From: Empedobacter tilapiae
GTDB taxonomy: Bacteria; Bacteroidota; Bacteroidia; Flavobacteriales; Weeksellaceae
Direction: 5' to 3'
DNA length: 64,000 nt
Assembly: GCF_004785645.1 (NCBI RefSeq)
Contig: NZ_SRPE01000006.1
Coordinates: forward strand, 124,001-188,000
Shown here: positions 62,693-64,000 of the stretch, piece by piece
How the letters are laid out: each line of letters opens with the position of its first letter
Position numbering within the stretch: position 1 is the stretch's first letter
Position numbers and translations under genes: made by a program
Notes under the pieces: model-generated
Seen by the model: only the letters and a program-made list of their open reading frames with translations
What the model was told of the DNA's origin: nothing
Databases searched by the model: none

Positions 62693-63177
62693 ATGGCAAA
62701 TATAGAAAATCAACAACAAGAGCAAATCTATACAGAAAAAAGCACATTAAAGAACTGGTTTAGGAGTAAATTAAAGCCCACTCAAGCTCAATTTTGGGCT
62801 TGGATGGACAGTTATTGGCACAAAGGAGAAAAAATGCCAATTAGTACAATTGATGGATTAGGAGAAGCAGTAGATGGTAAAGCACCAATTGTACATTATC
62901 ATGATCAATATGCAACGAATGATGCAACCTCATTATCAAACGAAAATGTAGAACAATGGAAAAAGAAATTGGATGTAGATAATTTACAATTCGATGATCA
63001 AGCAATTTCTTTAACGAATGAATATGTAGATTTTGGTTTAACGAATGTTTCAAAACAAGCTCAATTTAACCAAGCAATTTACGAATCAAATGCAAGTAAA
63101 TTAAAAGAACCTACTAATGAAGGAGATAGCAAAGAATATCCTTATTTAGTAGGTATTGATGAAGAAGGTTATTCGGC
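62693..63177. repeat. Fibre N-terminal module, copy 2
   Basis: Direct repeat of 59831-60315 in the same orientation, 2,862 bases apart. Stretches of more than 60 bases are identical, enough for homologous recombination between the copies. Confidence 0.9.
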
Positions 63178-64000
63178 TAAGATTCAGTCAGGAGATATAG
63201 GAAAAAACTTTGCGAATACAGATTTAGTTGTAACAACTAATCGTAAACATACAGGTCCAGCGAGTGTTGAATTAGCTATGTCGTTCATTTGTTCTAATTC
63301 TTCTGTGCGTTATTCGGGCATTGTTGACAAAAGTGCTGATGCAACTTTTAATATTTTTCCTGTATTAGATAGTAGTGGAAATTTAGCTAAATCGACAAAT
63401 GCTATTAATGCAATGATAGCTACTATGAAGATAGCTACGCCAGCACAAAAAGTGGCATTTATGAAAGAAATGAATGGGCAATATTCATCTGGTCAAATAA
63501 CAACTACAATGATATTAATGCCTGTTGTTGCTATTGGTGATAATACAGAAGGTTTATCAAAAATTGACATATATGGAACTGAGCTCAACATAGACCCTGA
63601 TACTTCTTATGTAAGAATTAAAGAGTTAGGAAATGTTACAAATTGGCAAGATTGTGCATGGCAAAGTATAGATTCAACAAGGTTAGAAGTTTATATTGAT
63701 AATTCTTTTATAGATGTAAATAAATCTTATGTTTTCGAACTAAAACATGGTATTCAGGTTCATACTACCACAGTATCCTTAGATGTTGTTTCGAATTTAA
63801 CAGATATTGATTTGTCTACATTAATTTATACACAAACAAAAGATAATGTACCTGATAATTACATAAATGTAACAGTTGATGCTACAGGATTTATTACACA
63901 CACTGTTAAAAATTCAGCCAACCCAGCAAACTTAGATGGTCAAATTCTTAAAAAAATAAAAACCCAACCAATCGCTAACTATGATGATAACTTAATACTT
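62693..64000 (+). CDS. Tail fibre protein 2 (3' end outside window)
   Basis: The frame from ATG 62693 is open to the end of the window (436 codons). Residues 1-162 match the attachment module of fibre 1 almost exactly (QFWAWMDSYWHKGEK, TIDGLGEAVDGKAPIVHYHD, VEQWKKKLDVDNLQFDDQAI). From about residue 165 the sequence is different (GDIGKNFANTDLVVTTNRKH, PASVELAMSF) and lacks the YadA-like repeats of fibre 1. It is a second, alternative fibre that would dock on the same baseplate with another binding specificity (inference). Confidence 0.85.
   Translation, partial: MANIENQQQEQIYTEKSTLKNWFRSKLKPTQAQFWAWMDSYWHKGEKMPISTIDGLGEAVDGKAPIVHYHDQYATNDATSLSNENVEQWKKKLDVDNLQFDDQAISLTNEYVDFGLTNVSKQAQFNQAIYESNASKLKEPTNEGDSKEYPYLVGIDEEGYSAKIQSGDIGKNFANTDLVVTTNRKHTGPASVELAMSFICSNSSVRYSGIVDKSADATFNIFPVLDSSGNLAKSTNAINAMIATMKIATPAQKVAFMKEMNGQYSSGQITTTMILMPVVAIGDNTEGLSKIDIYGTELNIDPDTSYVRIKELGNVTNWQDCAWQSIDSTRLEVYIDNSFIDVNKSYVFELKHGIQVHTTTVSLDVVSNLTDIDLSTLIYTQTKDNVPDNYINVTVDATGFITHTVKNSANPANLDGQILKKIKTQPIANYDDNLIL

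Noticed and set aside
59831-64000. Diversity-generating retroelement or invertible fibre cassette
   Set aside because: No reverse transcriptase, template/variable repeat pair, invertase or inverted repeats flank the fibre genes in the window; the shared modules are direct repeats.
1-64000. CRISPR arrays, insertion sequences, rRNA operons
   Set aside because: I found no regularly spaced repeats, transposase frames or rRNA sequence anywhere in the window.

Overview
This window looks like the chromosome of an AT-rich member of the Bacteroidota, most likely class Flavobacteriia and possibly a Weeksellaceae-type genus (the genus is a guess). The signs are low GC, A-rich start contexts without strong Shine-Dalgarno sequences, repeated -7 promoter elements of the form TAnnTTTG, tRNA genes without an encoded CCA, an Oar-type TonB receptor, a mevalonate-pathway HMG-CoA synthase, a Nuo operon with separate nuoC and nuoD, and a short NuoG.

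Layout. 1-3.4 kb: the 3' part of a TonB-dependent receptor gene followed by a periplasmic glycerophosphodiester phosphodiesterase. 3.8-7.4 kb: an Xre-type regulator divergent from three consecutive paralogous secreted proteins with VGIGT..P...LH motifs. 7.5-24 kb: housekeeping and envelope genes (sugar aminotransferase, lipoprotein, pheS, NAD(P)HX repair enzyme, MepB-like protein, metal-complex binding lipoprotein, tRNA-Arg, der, cytidylyltransferase-like gene, cupin, tRNA-Phe, cardiolipin synthase, HMG-CoA synthase, MATE exporter, prolyl oligopeptidase), mostly separated by clear hairpin terminators. 24.1-30.4 kb: a leftward ilvD-ilvB-ilvN-ilvC-ilvA operon. Its leader carries two successive attenuators, each with its own branched-chain-amino-acid-rich leader peptide. 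30.5-33.9 kb: mfd. 34.1-47.0 kb: a complete nuoABCDEFGHIJKLMN operon for respiratory complex I. 47.2-47.8 kb: a secreted-protein gene broken by one extra copy of a 7-bp tandem repeat.

47.8-64.0 kb (end of window): a contractile-phage-tail locus. It has a LexA/CI-like repressor, a divergent control region with repeated operators, two small basic genes, then a leftward tape-measure gene with a small partner, and a rightward run of sheath, tube, frameshifted tail chaperone, baseplate/hub/spike/LysM/J-like/I-like genes, a tail-collar protein and two tail-fibre genes sharing an almost identical N-terminal module. No terminase, portal, capsid or integrase gene is present between the repressor and the fibres, so the best reading is a domesticated tail-like particle (R-type tailocin). 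The right end is outside the window, so a prophage with head genes beyond 64 kb is not excluded.

The most striking signals are the tandem ilv attenuators, the tailocin locus with its displaced and inverted tape-measure gene, the duplicated fibre module, a TTTAAAA slippery heptamer in a mini-gene between the fibres, and the heptanucleotide-repeat frameshift next to nuoN.
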